A DNA stretch of 64,000 nt from Desulfuromusa kysingii (GTDB taxonomy: Bacteria > Desulfobacterota > Desulfuromonadia > Desulfuromonadales > Geopsychrobacteraceae). Shown here one piece after another: positions 1 through 8,500 of the stretch; within the stretch, counting starts at the first letter, position 1, and every line of letters starts with the position of its first letter. Where the stretch lies: positions 1-64,000 of the forward strand of contig NZ_FNQN01000012.1 in the NCBI RefSeq assembly GCF_900107645.1. Direction: 5' to 3'. The notes under the pieces were generated by a model. It was not told the DNA's origin, did no database searches, and saw only the letters and a list, made by a program, of their open reading frames with translations. Made by a program: the position numbers and the translations under genes.

Positions 1-257
1 GATATTTGTCCATCCCCTTTCTTTGGTGTAGACCCGGAAAAATGAAATTGATTCAACGCAGAGCTACGGATTCAGAAACTTTGAAATCATCGATTGCAGG
101 TTAGAGTGTTGTGCGGTTAAAACAGAATAGAAATTTGATCGGTTTAAGTGGCGGGATATTTGCCCATCCCCTTTCTTTGGTGTAGACCCAACAAAATGAA
201 ATTTTGATCAGTTTTCATGGCAGGGAATTCGGCCATCCCCTTTCTTTGCTGTAGACC
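1..257. repeat. Degenerate direct repeats, three copies
   Basis: The block CATCCCCTTTCTTTG followed by G/C TGTAGACC occurs at 11-34, 165-188 and 234-257. The last two copies sit in larger similar units (131-188 and 200-257) that share an AATTTGATC-like start and a GGC(A/G)GG segment, giving a period of about 69 bases; the first is cut by the window edge. I see no ORF here. The spacing is too irregular and the copies too few for a CRISPR. They may be decayed tandem repeats of a small intergenic element next to the tRNA cluster. Confidence 0.7.
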
Positions 258-258
258 A

Positions 259-293
259 TAAAAAAGGCGCTACTCATGAAAGTAAGCGCCTTC
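259..293 (-). terminator. Rho-independent terminator of the tRNA-Lys/tRNA-Gln unit
   Basis: On the minus strand AAGGCGC and a few further pairs close on GCGCCTT followed directly by a run of T. It lies 9 bases past the tRNA-Gln 3' end and should end the two-tRNA transcript. Confidence 0.8.
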
Positions 294-301
294 AATGTTA
301 T

Positions 302-375
302 TGGCAGGGGTAGCAGGATTCGAACCTGCGGTGACGGAATCAGAATCCGTTGCCTTACCACTTGGCGATACCCCA
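302..375 (-). tRNA. tRNA-Gln (anticodon CTG)
   Basis: The 74-base cloverleaf includes an encoded CCA end. The anticodon loop TTCTGAT is closed by ACGGA/TCCGT, giving anticodon CTG (codon CAG). The T loop GGTTCGAATCC is intact and the acceptor starts TGGGGTA. The U1-U72 position is unpaired, a weak first pair being usual in glutamine tRNAs. It follows tRNA-Lys on the same strand. Confidence 0.93.
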
Positions 376-439
376 GCAAGAAATGATGATGTCAGCGGCA
401 CTAAAAAAACCGGCATCTTTGGGAGATGACAGCTAATTA

Positions 440-515
440 TGGTGGACCAGGTAGGTTTCGAACCTACGACCTGACGATTAAGAGTCGCCTGCTCTGCCAG
501 CTGAGCTACTAGTCC
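440..515 (-). tRNA. tRNA-Lys (anticodon CTT)
   Basis: The 76-base cloverleaf has an encoded CCA. The acceptor GGACTAG pairs with CTGGTCC, the D arm TAGCTCAG and the T loop GGTTCGAAACC are standard, and the anticodon loop CTCTTAA gives CTT (codon AAG). It is the first tRNA of a two-gene unit with tRNA-Gln 64 bases downstream. Confidence 0.94.
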
Positions 516-535
516 GTACCTGACCGAATGACCCT

Positions 536-565
536 ACTATAAATTGTTATTTTCAATCATGTCAA
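536..565 (-). promoter_or_regulatory. Sigma-70-type promoter of the tRNA-Lys/Gln unit
   Basis: On the minus strand there is a perfect -35 TTGACA (560-565), a 17-base spacer and a -10 TTATAG (537-542), about 20 bases upstream of the tRNA-Lys 5' end. The placement fits a stable-RNA promoter. Confidence 0.75.
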
Positions 566-640
566 TTTTATTTTCAAATACATAAAGCAATAGTCTTATC
601 AACATTTCTAAATATCCAAAGAGTCATTGATAGAGTTGAG

Positions 641-702
641 AACTGAAAGCTGGTTGTTTGCAACAAGACCCTGTTCAGGGTTGTTCGACCGGTGTTTCAG
701 TT
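641..702. repeat. Nested inverted repeat
   Basis: A perfect 8-base outer inverted repeat, AACTGAAA (641-648) and TTTCAGTT (695-702), encloses GGT/ACC and an inner stem ACCCTG-TT-CAGGGT extended by AACA/TGTT. No T-run follows on either strand, so it is a poor terminator. It could be the remnant of a small mobile element or a structured RNA. Confidence 0.5.
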
Positions 703-857
703 GCTCTTCTGCACCGTCACGCGACCGTTATCAAAACTTAGCAGAGTTGAGGCGATAAATGATTTTTCCTTCTCAAGTATTCTGCCATAACTCTCGATTA
801 CAGTCAGGGATAGTCTCAGTGGAAGAATTGTCTAAAGTAAATTCTTGATTTTTGAAG

Positions 858-887
858 GGAAAACCCCAGATCAATACCGATCTGAGG
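858..887 (-). terminator. Terminator after parE
   Basis: On the minus strand CCTCAGATC pairs with GATCTGGGG (one G-T wobble) around a 6-base loop and is followed by TTTTCCCTT. It lies 23 bases past the parE stop. Confidence 0.65.
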
Positions 888-909
888 ATGTGATGTCGCT
901 AGGTGTTTT

Positions 910-1200
910 TTACAAGTGACGCTCAAAATCCATTCTTTGATGGATAATGCGGATGACGTCAATCCCCTCACTGGTCAATTTGAAAAAGATAATGTGGGAG
1001 CCAGATCTGATCTTCCGATACCCTTTCCTCACATCAGTGATATCAGTAGAGGTTGACAGATCAACCCCCTTCTCTTGCATCGCGGCCCACAACTCGCGAA
1101 CATACTTCTCCGCCTGATCAATCCCCCATTCGGAAAGAGTGTACTCCCAGATATCACTCAGATCAGATTTTGCTTTGGGGGATAAAATGACCTGAATCAT
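910..1200 (-). CDS. parE: ParE/RelE-superfamily toxin
   Basis: This 96-residue protein has the plasmid-stabilisation toxin fold signature: an N-terminal LSPKAKSDLSDIWEYT helix region, a central RKGYRKIRSGSHIIFF strand pair and the C-terminal IRIIHQRMDFERHL typical of ParE. ParE proteins poison DNA gyrase, while RelE relatives cleave mRNA; the lack of an obvious RelE catalytic set and the ParD partner favour the ParE type. The start ATG overlaps the antitoxin stop by ATGA, so translation is probably coupled. A terminator follows at 858-887. The pair sits between tRNA genes beside a broken recombinase gene, which suggests acquisition by transfer. Confidence 0.88.
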   Translation of the reverse strand: MIQVILSPKAKSDLSDIWEYTLSEWGIDQAEKYVRELWAAMQEKGVDLSTSTDITDVRKGYRKIRSGSHIIFFKLTSEGIDVIRIIHQRMDFERHL

Positions 1201-1430
1201 AATGAAAGGGACTTCTTTTTATCTGCAATAAAAACATCGATATCCAAGCTAGTTGAAGATCCAGAGTTTTCTCCTTCAATCAAGGCCTGCCTTAATTGTT
1301 CTAATTTTATATGATCCCGTCTGATCAGATCTCTGACGTAGTCTGAGGCATTCGCGTAGCGTCCGCTTTGAACACACTCTTCAACAAAGCTTCTCATCTG
1401 GTCCGGTAGTGAAATATTCATCGTTGCCAT
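1197..1430 (-). CDS. parD: ParD-type antitoxin (ribbon-helix-helix)
   Basis: The 77-residue protein starts MATMNISLPDQMRSF, the usual ParD/CopG N-terminal strand, then SGRYANASDYVRDLIRR, the ParD dimerisation helices; the acidic C-terminal part should wrap the toxin. A start 35 codons upstream is open but has no ribosome site; ATG 1428-1430 is preceded by AAGAGGAGAG and gives the family length. Antitoxins of this group bind DNA as dimers and repress their own operon; a perfect dyad lies within the promoter at 1467-1488. The gene overlaps parE by 4 bases. Confidence 0.88.
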   Translation of the reverse strand: MATMNISLPDQMRSFVEECVQSGRYANASDYVRDLIRRDHIKLEQLRQALIEGENSGSSTSLDIDVFIADKKKSLSL

Positions 1431-1460
1431 AATACTCTCCTCTTTAAAGCTGGTAGAATC

Positions 1461-1489
1461 AGAATATGACAATCTTTGCCAATTGTCAA
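1461..1489 (-). promoter_or_regulatory. parDE promoter with embedded operator dyad
   Basis: On the minus strand, -35 TTGACA (1484-1489), 17-base spacer, -10 TATTCT (1461-1466). The perfect inverted repeat TGACAAT-N8-ATTGTCA (1467-1488) spans the spacer and -35, where an autorepressor would bind. A direct repeat CTTTGCCAA (1474-1482, 1491-1499) lies in the same stretch on the plus strand. Confidence 0.7.
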
Positions 1490-1527
1490 ACTTTGCCAAG
1501 CCCATATCGGGCAGAAAGGAGGACATC

Positions 1528-1815
1528 ATGGTCATTGGTCAAAGAGTTGGGTATGCCCGCGTCAGCACAACTGCTTAGGATTTGGGTCTGCAGAAAGAAA
1601 GGCTTGTGGACTGTGACAGAATCTTCGAGGAAAAGGTTTCTGGTAAGAGAGGTACAACCAGACCAGCATTAAACGAAGCACTAGCCTATGTGCGTAACGG
1701 TGACGTCTTTGTTGTCACCAAACTGGATCGTCTTGCTCGTTCAGTTCACGATCTGATGCAGATAACCCAGATGCTTCAGGACAAAAACTGTGAGTTATTA
1801 GGCAAATGCCCTTAG
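1528..1815 (+). pseudogene. Serine recombinase (resolvase/invertase) N-terminal fragment, broken
   Basis: Reading from ATG 1528, which follows a good AAAGGAGG site, the frame gives VGYARVSTTA, the strand bearing the nucleophilic serine of small serine recombinases, then a TAG stop at 1576-1578. The same frame continues with CDRIFEEKVSGKRG, RPALNEALAYVRNGD and VVTKLDRLARSVHDLM, all standard resolvase catalytic-domain motifs, and stops at 1815 where the family would carry on into the E helix and the DNA-binding helix-turn-helix. It is therefore inactivated twice: a nonsense codon (a single base change from CAG) and loss of the C-terminal third. It is divergent from parDE, so the two may have arrived on one element. 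Confidence 0.85.
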
Positions 1816-2032
1816 AACTCCCAGAGGCATTTCCTTTATCACAACTTAGATCTTTTGAGCACATCTTAGTTCACCGACATCTGGCCTTTCAATTAGCTGT
1901 CAAATATCCTGCCAAAAGGGGATTTCAAATGTCCTTAGGATTTCCGGTCGTGGCAATAACTATTTTACAGGCAGAGTCAAAACTCTATGGCGAGTCTTAC
2001 AATTCGCACAATAGAAAACGGCTGCGATAAAA

Positions 2033-2077
2033 CCCAAAAAAAGGAAGCTAGCCAAAAAGCTAACTTCCTTTTTTTAT
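2033..2077 (-). terminator. Bidirectional terminator after tRNA-Ser
   Basis: AAGGAAGCTAGC and GCTAACTTCCTT form a near-perfect stem around CAAAAA. It is flanked by A-runs on the left and a T-run on the right, so it can work on both strands; on the minus strand it ends the tadA/tRNA-Ser transcript. Confidence 0.8.
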
Positions 2078-2079
2078 TA

Positions 2080-2167
2080 TGGCGGAGAGGTAGGGATTCG
2101 AACCCTAGGTGGCTTGCGCCACAACAGATTTCGAGTCTGTCACCTTCGGCCTCTCGGACACCTCTCC
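2080..2167 (-). tRNA. tRNA-Ser (anticodon CGA)
   Basis: This 88-base class II tRNA has an encoded CCA. The acceptor GGAGAGG pairs with CCTCTCC, the anticodon loop CTCGAAA gives CGA (codon TCG), the long variable arm GTGGCGCAAGCCAC forms a perfect stem, and the T loop is intact. It starts only 4 bases past the tadA stop, so it is probably cut from the tadA transcript. Confidence 0.95.
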
Positions 2168-2171
2168 GGGT

Positions 2172-2663
2172 TTATTCATTTTTAGTCTTACGGTTTTTTT
2201 TCTGTTCTCGCAGCCTTTTGAAAAAGTGACTCAACTGAGAACTGCACTGCTGTTGCAGAACTCCTTCTCGGACCTGAACGTGATGATTAAAGCGATCATC
2301 TTCAGAGAAATTGTAAATTGAACCAACGGCTCCGACCTTAGGATCTCGACAGCCAAACACCAGATACGGTATCCGGGCTAGAATGATCGCCCCCATGCAC
2401 ATAACACAGGGCTCTAAGGTGACATAAAGAGTACAATCAAGCAAGCGCCAGGAGCCAAGCTGTTTAGCGGCGCTCTGAATTGCAATGATCTCGGCATGAG
2501 TGGTCGGATCATTACTGGTTTCACGTAAGTTGTGTCCGCGACCAATAATCTGACCACCTTGGACCACAACTGCCCCGATCGGAACCTCTTTTAAGCTCTC
2601 TGCGATTGTCGCCTCGTTCAAGGCGGCTTGCATAAAGAACCGATCTTGCTCTTCTAGATTCAT
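2172..2663 (-). CDS. tadA: tRNA-specific adenosine deaminase TadA
   Basis: TadA deaminates A34 of tRNA-Arg(ACG) to inosine in the cytoplasm. The CDA-fold zinc motifs are complete: THAEIIAI with the catalytic glutamate and PCVMCMGAIILARI with both zinc cysteines. The length is about 163 residues from ATG 2661-2663, which follows AGAGAG; an in-frame ATG six codons upstream (2681) lacks a ribosome site but cannot be excluded. The lysine-rich tail is common in this family. It lies at the end of the minus-strand block, right before tRNA-Ser. Confidence 0.93.
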   Translation of the reverse strand: MNLEEQDRFFMQAALNEATIAESLKEVPIGAVVVQGGQIIGRGHNLRETSNDPTTHAEIIAIQSAAKQLGSWRLLDCTLYVTLEPCVMCMGAIILARIPYLVFGCRDPKVGAVGSIYNFSEDDRFNHHVQVREGVLQQQCSSQLSHFFKRLREQKKNRKTKNE

Positions 2664-2722
2664 GTTTCTCTCTACTGACATCTAAAGTAGGAGTGTGCTT
2701 CTATCATGAAATCAAATGAAAT

Positions 2723-3568
2723 TCAAGATGGTCGTTGCGCCGCCAGACGCTGTGGCCAATCGGTACAGATAAAAGTCGCCCCGGCAGCCATAAAATACTG
2801 GGCTTTTTCTGCGTCGTTGACAGTCCACAGATTCACTTTTATCCCATTGCTTGTCAATTGTTGAATCAACTCCGCATCCGTAATCAGCTGGTCAGGATGA
2901 TACGCATCCACACCCAGATCACGAAGGTAAGAGAGAAGTGACTCAGGATGGGATTTTTCAACCAATGCTGCCGTCGCAATAGCTGGGTTGAGTTGCTTGA
3001 TCTGGCGTAAATAAGCGTGATTAAACGAAGAGATCAAAATCAGTGATTCGGTCTGCGTCGCAGCGATCGTTTCCATGACTTGTGCAACAATTGTCTGATC
3101 AGCAGCCGTTCCGGTTTGATCTTTAATCTCAAGATTAAGCGGAAAGTTATGATGATAACAGTCGGCCAAGGCGTCCCGCAGCAGAGGAATACGCTGCCCC
3201 CGGATGGAGCTAAAATCATCTTTGCCAACCTCGCCTGAGGCGATTGTCCCAAACGGATCAGCGGAGATGAACCAGGAGCCAGCATCCAAGGTTTTCAGTT
3301 CGGAATAAGTAAATTCAGCAAGGGGACGTGAACTGCGCTCTGAAAGTACAGGGTGAGTGGAGATATCGGTTGTCCGCCCAAGGGTATGATCATGGAATAA
3401 CACCAGTTCTCCATCGGCAGTTGTGTGGACATCCGTCTCATAAAGATGAGCACCATTGAGGCGGGCTTTTACAAACGCCATAGAGGTGTTCTCAGGGGCG
3501 ATTGATCGTGCTCCACGGTGGGCACAGATATAACCAGTGCCAGAAAATCTTGCAAAGAAAGGTTGCAT
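2723..3568 (-). CDS. glpQ: Glycerophosphodiester phosphodiesterase
   Basis: The 281-residue cytosolic enzyme hydrolyses glycerophosphodiesters to glycerol 3-phosphate and an alcohol. The GDPD TIM-barrel motifs are present: AHRGARSIAPENT with the catalytic histidine, ETDVHTTADGELVLFHD with the acidic metal ligands and second histidine, then NLEIKD, and the C-terminal VNLWTVND and ICTDWPQRL. There is no signal peptide, so it resembles the UgpQ-type rather than periplasmic GlpQ. ATG follows AGGAGATAAAAA. It is downstream of the glnE/response-regulator pair, separated by 92 bases. Confidence 0.92.
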   Translation of the reverse strand: MQPFFARFSGTGYICAHRGARSIAPENTSMAFVKARLNGAHLYETDVHTTADGELVLFHDHTLGRTTDISTHPVLSERSSRPLAEFTYSELKTLDAGSWFISADPFGTIASGEVGKDDFSSIRGQRIPLLRDALADCYHHNFPLNLEIKDQTGTAADQTIVAQVMETIAATQTESLILISSFNHAYLRQIKQLNPAIATAALVEKSHPESLLSYLRDLGVDAYHPDQLITDAELIQQLTSNGIKVNLWTVNDAEKAQYFMAAGATFICTDWPQRLAAQRPS

Positions 3569-3660
3569 TTTTTATCTCCTGACCATGTCAGAAATCCGCT
3601 TTCTTGCTGCATCAACCATTTATCAAAAAGAAGAAAAACATCGTCCGTTTTTTCCCAATC

Positions 3661-5559
3661 TCAACTCTTCTTTTTCAAGAATTTTTTAAACATGCCTTTT
3701 GATTGTGGAGCCTGTTCACGTCGCAGATTCATCAGCCGCAACTCCCGTAAGGCTTCAGTGCAAGAGGGGTTGGCTTGAACCGCCATTTCAAAAGATTTTT
3801 CTGCCTGCCGTTCTTTTCCCTGAGCTTGATAGACCTGGCCAAGATAGAGATGGGTCAGATCGAAGCCGGGGTTGATCTCACGCGACGTCAGCAACACTTC
3901 TACGGCTTGATTCTGGATATCGGCTTTTTCTGGGTCTGACTTGAATAACGCCAGGGCGAAGTAGGTCATATACTCCGATTCTCCCGGGCTCAGCTCGATA
4001 GCCCGTTGCAACGCTTTTGCCGCTGCCTTATAACGTCTGACCTTAAGTAGCGCGGTCCCTTCCTGATAACAGGTCTCTGCCTCAATAACTTGACTGATAT
4101 CAATCGATTTCTTCGGCCCATTGACCAGTTCATCAAGATAGTCAGAGCAGCTGTCAGGATCACTCAGAACCGTATACGCCTGGGTAATATACTGGAACAT
4201 TTCATTGATTTTAGTCCGCATCTCATTTGAGAGATCGCTGCCAAGGAACCGGTCAGGGTGATACTCTTTTGCCAACTGATAATAGGCCTTACGGACTTCC
4301 CCTGGACCACATTGCCGGCTCAGGCCCAAAGTCTCAAAATAATCGGCATCCATAATCCGCTTATAATCGCCAAGGATCTTTTGCCGTAATTTTTCATCAA
4401 TCAGGGTTGTCCCTGCACGTTCGGGGACATCATCGATGCCACTAAGGTCAGGAGTCGTACTTCGATCGAGCATTTCAGAGATCATCAATGCAGCCAATAT
4501 TTTCTGGATTTCACGGCGCGCCAGGGGGTGCTGCGCAAGAATGCTATCCAGAGTCTCCCCTCCCTTGCAACTGTTAAAAATAGCCATACCCCGTTTACTC
4601 AACTGAATATCTTGAAAGCGATATTGGGGATTGCCGGACTGTTTCAAATAATCTTCGCTGAAAGGAAAAAGAAAATCGTCCAGCTGTTTTGCAGTCCAAT
4701 AGAGATCGATCCCTTGCATGATAAGAGCGGCCGGAGTCAACTTGATTTTGGTCACGTTTTTCTTAAAATCTTTGCCATAAACAAATTGGCAGGTACCACT
4801 CTTCCAGGCAAAGGTAGAGAGGAGCTTGTTGGTGACCTGTCGAATCAATGCTTCCTGTACCTCATGTGGAGTCAATAAGCCCATTTCAATCAAAACGGTC
4901 CCCTGTAGACGTCTTGTTTCAGTGCTTCGTTCCACAGACTGATCGCAATCGACTTGAGTAATAATTCCCTCTGCCACCAACATTCGTCCCAAACACTCGC
5001 TGAGAACATTCGAGCGGGCAAAGATGGGATAGCCATCTTTTATGTAAATAATTTTTTTTGCATCGCCCCGCTGTAGATGCAGTAACCCCGTGGCTTTTTC
5101 CCGATAAAGCTGTTGCAGTTGCAAAGGAATCGTGTAGTCAGAAAGGGGCTGAATCTCCGACTTCGGATCTTTTTTCGACTCCCCCTCTGATGAGAACACC
5201 CGCTCCAGTAAGTTCTGCAGATCCTGACCATTAAAAGGCTTGAGCAAAAAACCATCGGCGCCATAATTCTCTTTGGCTTCAGCAATCTGCTCTGGACTAT
5301 GAAAAATGGAGGTCACCATCACCACAGGCAGATCCCGGGTATTATCATGCTTACGCAGTGCCCGGCAGATATTAGGTCCGGAAATTTCCGCCATATTCAA
5401 ATCGATCAAAACCAGCTGAAAATCCTCTGTCAGCAGTTTTCGTAAACCAATCGCACCACGGTCAACGGTTTCCACCTGAAAACCGGCGGCGGAAAAGGCC
5501 TGCTGGAGAAAGTCACGCAAATCTCGATCGTCATCAATAACCAATATTTTATGCTTCAT
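3661..5559 (-). CDS. Response regulator with PATAN, DnaJ and TPR domains
   Basis: This 632-residue protein has an unusual order of domains. Residues 1-125 are a receiver domain with the DDD acidic pocket (9-11), phospho-acceptor Asp53 and LLKPF lysine. About 130-390 matches the PATAN/DUF4388 type (GYPIFARSNVLSECLGRML; GTVLIEMGLLTPHEVQEAL), found mostly in deltaproteobacterial and cyanobacterial signalling proteins. A J domain with the HPD tripeptide (KEYHPDRFLG) follows around 415-485, and the C-terminus (about 490-615) carries TPR repeats. It ends in a basic FKKFLKKKS tail. There is no DNA-binding output, so it probably acts by protein contacts, perhaps recruiting Hsp70 through HPD. Its ATG overlaps the glnE stop (ATGA), suggesting coupling. 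Confidence 0.88.
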   Translation of the reverse strand: MKHKILVIDDDRDLRDFLQQAFSAAGFQVETVDRGAIGLRKLLTEDFQLVLIDLNMAEISGPNICRALRKHDNTRDLPVVMVTSIFHSPEQIAEAKENYGADGFLLKPFNGQDLQNLLERVFSSEGESKKDPKSEIQPLSDYTIPLQLQQLYREKATGLLHLQRGDAKKIIYIKDGYPIFARSNVLSECLGRMLVAEGIITQVDCDQSVERSTETRRLQGTVLIEMGLLTPHEVQEALIRQVTNKLLSTFAWKSGTCQFVYGKDFKKNVTKIKLTPAALIMQGIDLYWTAKQLDDFLFPFSEDYLKQSGNPQYRFQDIQLSKRGMAIFNSCKGGETLDSILAQHPLARREIQKILAALMISEMLDRSTTPDLSGIDDVPERAGTTLIDEKLRQKILGDYKRIMDADYFETLGLSRQCGPGEVRKAYYQLAKEYHPDRFLGSDLSNEMRTKINEMFQYITQAYTVLSDPDSCSDYLDELVNGPKKSIDISQVIEAETCYQEGTALLKVRRYKAAAKALQRAIELSPGESEYMTYFALALFKSDPEKADIQNQAVEVLLTSREINPGFDLTHLYLGQVYQAQGKERQAEKSFEMAVQANPSCTEALRELRLMNLRREQAPQSKGMFKKFLKKKS

Positions 5560-8500
5560 AGCAAGTTCCCTCCATCAAGAACCGCTTCGGGTTTGAGATA
5601 TTTATCTAAAAGGTGACGAATTTTACCCGTCAGTTCCTGATATTCTTCAAGGAACGCCTGCTCCCGCTCCCGTTCAGAGCCATTATAACCTAAGCTATAA
5701 GCAGCCTTTCTGAATCCACGGTTATGAGCAGACAGTTCGTTGATCGACTGATCATATAAAAGACGCAGCTTGTTTTCCAGACGACGCAAAAATTTATAAC
5801 CTGAAATTAGCACATCCGCATCAACCTTCGGCAAAATATCATTAGCGGCCAGGCATTCTAGTAAACTGATCGTATTCTGTCGCCGTAACCCTTCAATGTC
5901 TCCAGCATGCAGCAGCTGTAGGTATTGGGTAATAAACTCGACATCAACCATCCCGCCACGTCCGGTCTTAATATTGAAATGGTCGTCACCTTCACGAGCA
6001 CCTTCTTGTTCCATTCGCCGTCTTAAGCGGTAGATCTCACTTTGCAAATTATCTGGCAAAGGTCGCTCAAATGTCAGCCGAGTGATAATATTCTGCAGCT
6101 GCTCCGAAAATTCTGCTGGCCCACAGACAACCCTGGCTTTGGTCATGGCCTGCCGTTCCCAAGGTTGCGCAGACTCACGATGGTAAAGTTTAAAGGCAGA
6201 AAAACTCGAAACTAACGGCCCTTGATTCCCTGATGGGCGCAAGCGGGTATCAATTTTATAAACCGCCCCTTCCCGGGTCACTAAAGTCAAAATAGTAATA
6301 ATCCGCTGTGCCAGTTTAGAAAAGTACTCGCGGTTGCTGATTTTCTTAAACCGCTCGGGAGAGGTTTCTGCAACCGGCCGGGTCTCACCTTCTTCCTCAT
6401 AGATAAAAATAATGTCCAGATCAGAGTGATAATTGAGCTCCAATCCCCCGAGTTTGCCCATCCCGACAATGGCAAACGCGGTCTCTTCGGCATCAGGATC
6501 TAGCGCAAACGGGGCACCAAAACGGCCAGCGAGTTCATGTCGGGCCATCTTGTATGCTTGCTCCAGACAGACTTCTGCAAGCAAGGAGAGTTGCATTGCC
6601 CCCTCCCCTTGCGGGACTTGACCATCGAGATCATTCAGGGCGATACGCAAAAATTCTTCATTGCGGAAGCGACGCAAGCCATCCAACTGCATTTCATAGT
6701 CTTCGGCCAAAGCCATCTGCTCACCAAGGTCTGCTTTTAAGGTTGCGTAATCCTTAGTGGCGGCAGCATACGATCGCGCAACCATAGTGTCTAACAGTTC
6801 GGGTCTTTGGATAAAAATTCTCGACAACAGCTGGCTGGACCCAAAGAGTGATATCAGGAGTTTGACAATCGCCGGATTTTCGACAAGCAGCGAGTAAAAA
6901 GAGCTACTTGCGCGAATAGTCCGCAAAAAAGACTCAAGATTATTCAACGCCTGATCAGGATTAGGGGACCCCAGCAACTCGCCCATGAGCAGTGGCGCCA
7001 ACTTTTCCAGACACCGCCGGCCCCGCCGGGTTAACCGTTTTTCCGGTCCGCCATCCCGGAGCAACAACAAACTGTCGTAGGCCGCATCAGGGTTGGTAAA
7101 ACCTTTCTCTTCTAGCAGATCCTTGACCAGATCAGGATCAGATTCGCGAGAAAAGATAAAGCCAACTTCCGGCCGAACCACCTCCTCTTCCTCCTCAGCG
7201 GAGTAGAACAAATCCTTAAAAATACTACTGACATTTTGCCGATGACCTTCCAGTTCAGCAAAAAATCCAGCAGACTTAGCATAACCACAACGCCGTGATA
7301 AAATTTCTAAGCAACGTGGATCCTGTGGTAGGGAATGGGTCTGTTGTTCTTGGATCACCTGAATCCGATGTTCAACGGTCCTTAAAAACTGATAGGCATG
7401 GCTGAGTGCTTGTCGATCTTCTGCTGAAATCAATTCTTCGTCATGCAACAGCTGCAACATTTGTAATGAGTTCCGATGTTGCAACGCAGGTCTGGTTCCA
7501 GCGTTCACCAATTGTTGTGTTTGAATAAAGAATTCGATTTCTCTGATCCCCCCCCGACCCAACTTGAGGTTGAATTCCCCTTCTTCAGTACGATTCAAAC
7601 TGGTATTAATCTTTTGTTTCATCAGTTTGATATCTTCAATCATACCAAAATCGAGATAACGCCTGTAGATAAACGGTTTAATTCGATGTAGAAGTTCTTC
7701 TCCCAGAGCAATATCGCCCGCAACAGGGCGTGCTTTTATCAGCGCCGCCCGCTCCCAACTCTGCCCCCAGGATTCATAATAAGCCTCGGCACCATTGATA
7801 GAGACGGCTAAATCACCGTTATTGCCATCAGGGCGTAAGCCAGTATCCACCCGGAAAACAAACCCATCTTCGGTGACCTGATGGAGAGCCTTAGTCAACA
7901 ACTCTGCAAGTTTGACAAAATAACGATGTAAACTGATTTTCTCACCGCGACGACCACCGGTGGTTTCACCGGCGGTGGATGAATAACAGTAGATCAGATC
8001 GATATCTGAAGAGAAATTCAATTCGTGACCGCCAAGTTTTCCCATACCAAGAATGGTCATGCTGGCAATACGAACTTTTTCCCCTTCGTCCTCTTCCCAT
8101 GGTTGTCCATATTCTTGCTGCAGTTGCAGGCCGCAGACTTCGTAGGCCCGCTGTAAACAAGCAGCGGCAAGACCGGAGAGTTCCGCCATCACCTCGGTAA
8201 GTGGCGCCAGACCACAAAGGTCACGACTCCCAATCCGCAGAATCTGCGTTGCTTTGTAACAACGTAAGCCCGCCTGCAATTCGACAAAGTTAGCGCTATC
8301 AGGGATCAGATTGCGTAAATCCGCTAACATCTTCGTCTCCCCACAGGGAGAGTCAATGTCGCCAGCAACGAACAATTTTTCAAAATAACATTTATTACGA
8401 CAGAGGATTCCTCCCAGGAAGGGGGAACCGCCAAGAACCGTCAGCAACTGGTGACAACGGAGAGGATCGCTAAACAGGGACGTTAATTGATCGATTTCCA

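Larger units (their letters stand above)
566..909. other. Gene-free spacer with a complex hairpin
   Basis: No credible ORF. Two structures are visible: a nested hairpin at 641-702 (outer AACTGAAA/TTTCAGTT, inner ACCCTG/CAGGGT) and the parDE terminator at 858-887. The rest is unremarkable AT-rich sequence. Confidence 0.5.

Noticed and set aside
1-257. Possible CRISPR array
   Set aside because: Only three copies, spacing 154 and 69 bases, and similarity extends into the would-be spacers.
1806-2030. Plus-strand open frame of 74 codons after the recombinase remnant
   Set aside because: No ribosome site or family resemblance; it overlaps the remnant's end and stops at the tRNA terminator.
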